The notes below the pieces were generated by a model. That model did no database searches. It was not told the origin of the DNA and saw nothing but the letters and a program-made list of their open reading frames with translations. A stretch of DNA of 8,744 nucleotides from NCBI GenBank assembly GCA_904398675.1, contig CAJFPI010000025.1, forward strand, positions 1 to 8,744, given 5' to 3'. The translations under genes and the position numbers were made by a program. This document shows positions 7,224-8,744 of this stretch, piece by piece. The first letter of the stretch is position 1. Each line of letters opens with the position of its first letter. The stretch comes from an uncultured Oscillospiraceae bacterium. Its GTDB lineage: Bacteria; Bacillota; Clostridia; Oscillospirales; Oscillospiraceae.

Positions 7224-7264
7224 TGCAAAGGCGCCGAAAATCAAAGATTTTCGGCGCCTTTGCA
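7224..7264 (-). terminator. Perfect 19-bp hairpin, likely terminator of the VanX-CapA gene
   Basis: Arms 7224-7242 and 7246-7264 are exact inverted repeats (TGCAAAGGCGCCGAAAATC and its complement) around an AAA loop in plus-strand sense. It lies 20 bases beyond the TAG stop of the minus-strand VanX-CapA gene and upstream of the sbcD promoter, so it insulates the two units. Folding only the inner GC-rich part leaves AAA before and TTT after the stem, a short U-tract for either direction; no long T-run is present. Its perfect symmetry would also suit an interspersed palindromic repeat, which cannot be tested with one copy in view. Confidence 0.65.
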
Positions 7265-7283
7265 AACAATATTCACTGCCGCG

Positions 7284-8744
7284 CTAAGCTGCCAGGACGG
7301 GCTGATAGTTGTTGGAGGAGCCGGGGTAGACATAGGCGGGGATCTCCTCATAGCGGAGGAAGGCCAGCTCCCCGGTATCGCTGTCGGTGTAGAGCCGGAT
7401 GGAGAGGACCATGGTGTCCCGGGCGGGGGTCTGCGCCCCGCCGCAGACAAAATTCCCCAGGCTGTAGGCGATCACCGCGCCGTTGTAGCGCTCCACCTCC
7501 TGCAGCACATGGGGGTGGGAGCCCAGAATGATGTCCGCCCCGCACTCCGCCGCAAAGTACGCCAGCTCCCGCTGGTCCGCATTAGCTGTGGTATCCCGTT
7601 CCTCACCCCAGTGGAAGTAGGCGATCACTACATCCGCCCAGGTCCGGGCCGCCGCGATCTCCTGGGATACCTCCGTCTTCATCTCCTCCAGGTCTGTGCC
7701 GTACTCCAGGGGGCCCAGCACATTGAATCCCAGCAGGGCGAACGTGGTCTCCCCCACCTGGCAGCGCCCCACCTCCCCATACCCGAAGGTGGTGATCCCA
7801 GCGTCCGCCAGGGCCTCCAGGGACTCCTCGTATCCCGCCTCCCCGTAGTCGTGGGAGTGGTTGTTGGCGGTATTCACCGCCTCCACGCTGCCCAGGGCGT
7901 AGATCTCCGCGTAGGACGGGTCGCTTTTGAACCAGAAGGCGTCGCTGCCCTGGTGGTCCTTGTTCACCCGCTCAGTCTGGGTGGTGAACACGTTCTCCGC
8001 GTTGGCGATGGTAAGATCGTCTGCGGACAGCACATCGTAGACCCCGGCAAAGAAATAGGAGAGGTCCCCGCCTGCCCGGTCCATATAGTCGTCAAAGGTG
8101 CCGGCATAGCCAAAGCCGTAGCCGTTGGCCAGGATATTGTCCCCAATGGCGCTGACGGTGCGGACTGTCAAGGCCTCCGCGGGATCAAAGTCCTCCGCCA
8201 CGTCGTAATCCACCTCGTCGGTGAAATGCCACCACTCCGCGCTGTAGGGGACAAAGCCTGCGTTCACCATGGCCTCCTCCAGCAGCTGCACATTGGCGAG
8301 GGCCTCGCCGGAGACGTCGCTGTAGTCCCGGTCGGCCAGGGCGGTGAAGTCGTCAAAGCCGGTGGGCATGGGGATCTCCGCCTCGTCGGCGGTGACCAGG
8401 GTGATATCCACACAGTTTCCCCGGGAGTGGTCGGAGTAGCCCCGGTAGGGGTTGGCGATGTACCGCCCGTCGGGCATGGCCTCCCACAGGTCATACTGGG
8501 CGGAGGTGGGACGGAAGGCGTCCCAGATCTTTAGGGAATAGCCCTGGCTGAGCAGCGTCTCCTGCACCGCCATCAGTTTTTTCACCGTGCCGTACCGCAG
8601 ATAGGGCACGTCAAAGTCATAGATCACCTGGCCGGTGATGTTGTCCTCGGTGGCGTACTTCAGCTCCACAAAAATGGTGGGGATATACTCCTCCACGGGA
8701 ACCAGTTCATCGTCCGCCGGCTCCTCCTCCGGCTCCTCCGGCAG
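7284..8744 (-). CDS. VanX-type D-Ala-D-Ala dipeptidase fused to CapA/PGA_cap domain, 5'-truncated
   Basis: The visible 486 residues hold two enzyme domains in one open frame. Numbering from the GTG at 8696, residues about 8-165 are a peptidase M15 (VanX/DdpX) domain: Arg62 in DAFRP, His90 and Asp97 in SDHSRGNCVD, and Glu154 and His157 in EWWHF. Spacings match VanX (His to Asp 7, Glu to His 3), so zinc binding and D-Ala-D-Ala hydrolysis are plausible. Residues about 179-420 are a CapA/PGA_cap domain of the calcineurin-like superfamily, with IGDNIL (Asp186), NAEN (232-235), NTANNHSHDYG (His280), FHWGEE (His362) and GSHPHVLQ (His394, His396). Only about 10-15 residues join the domains. The frame stays open upstream through an acidic Pro-Glu linker (LPEEPEEEPADDE) to the window edge. 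The GTG is thus probably internal, and a signal peptide or lipoprotein anchor may lie further out, suggesting an extracytoplasmic protein. Substrates are unproven: CapA relatives act in poly-gamma-glutamate capsule formation. No van or pgs genes are in view. Confidence 0.88.
   Translation of the reverse strand: MPEEPEEEPADDELVPVEEYIPTIFVELKYATEDNITGQVIYDFDVPYLRYGTVKKLMAVQETLLSQGYSLKIWDAFRPTSAQYDLWEAMPDGRYIANPYRGYSDHSRGNCVDITLVTADEAEIPMPTGFDDFTALADRDYSDVSGEALANVQLLEEAMVNAGFVPYSAEWWHFTDEVDYDVAEDFDPAEALTVRTVSAIGDNILANGYGFGYAGTFDDYMDRAGGDLSYFFAGVYDVLSADDLTIANAENVFTTQTERVNKDHQGSDAFWFKSDPSYAEIYALGSVEAVNTANNHSHDYGEAGYEESLEALADAGITTFGYGEVGRCQVGETTFALLGFNVLGPLEYGTDLEEMKTEVSQEIAAARTWADVVIAYFHWGEERDTTANADQRELAYFAAECGADIILGSHPHVLQEVERYNGAVIAYSLGNFVCGGAQTPARDTMVLSIRLYTDSDTGELAFLRYEEIPAYVYPGSSNNYQPVLAA

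Noticed and set aside
6474..8534. Plus-strand open frame of 686 codons opposite sbcD and the VanX-CapA gene
   Set aside because: It runs across two well-supported minus-strand genes and their intergenic terminator and promoter, and its translation shows no recognisable family. It is an antisense shadow of high-GC codons.
7284..8744. Glycopeptide (vancomycin) resistance locus, because of the VanX-type domain
   Set aside because: No VanH, VanA/B-type ligase or VanRS partner is visible, and the VanX domain is fused to CapA in a probably exported protein. A VanX-like domain alone does not show resistance.

Overview
The window is a compact, GC-rich bacterial chromosomal segment (clearly above 60% G+C by eye) with tight gene spacing, 4-bp stop/start overlaps and strong purine-rich ribosome binding sites. 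A class B sortase, a DUF2200 protein, a clostridial-style flavodoxin and an SbcCD pair, together with the base composition, fit a high-GC gut Clostridia lineage such as Oscillospiraceae (Flavonifractor/Lawsonibacter-like). That assignment is inferred from gene content, not from a marker gene. There is no tRNA, rRNA, CRISPR array or insertion sequence that I can support, and no gene-free stretch longer than 300 bases.

Left part, plus strand: a class B sortase whose 5' end lies outside the window (1-731), a weak possible terminator, then a tyrosine-recombinase-like protein (812-1627) that has lost several catalytic residues of its family. A perfect 15-bp hairpin (1670-1703) closes this unit where it meets genes on the opposite strand.

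Middle part, minus strand, read from right to left: sbcD (7109-5970) and sbcC (5973-2680) overlap by ATGA and encode the Mre11/Rad50-type nuclease complex that processes DNA ends and hairpins. After 61 bases come a DUF2200 gene (2619-2227) and a small flavodoxin (2230-1781), again joined by an ATGA overlap. A good sigma-A-type promoter (TTGCGA, 17 bases, TATAAT) precedes sbcD, and a lone perfect TATAAT precedes the DUF2200 gene. The sbcD Shine-Dalgarno sequence sits inside a small perfect hairpin that abuts the start codon.

Right part, minus strand: a large gene entering from the right edge (8744-7284) encodes an unusual single polypeptide, a VanX-type D-Ala-D-Ala dipeptidase domain followed directly by a CapA/PGA_cap metallophosphatase-like domain. 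Both keep their metal-binding motifs. A perfect 19-bp hairpin (7224-7264) follows it and separates it from the sbcDC promoter.

The genes fall into separate functional blocks: cell-envelope proteins at both ends (sortase; VanX-CapA fusion) and DNA metabolism in the middle (SbcCD, recombinase-like protein). I see no single new multi-gene system. The best candidates for new biology are the VanX-CapA fusion and the catalytically degenerate integrase.
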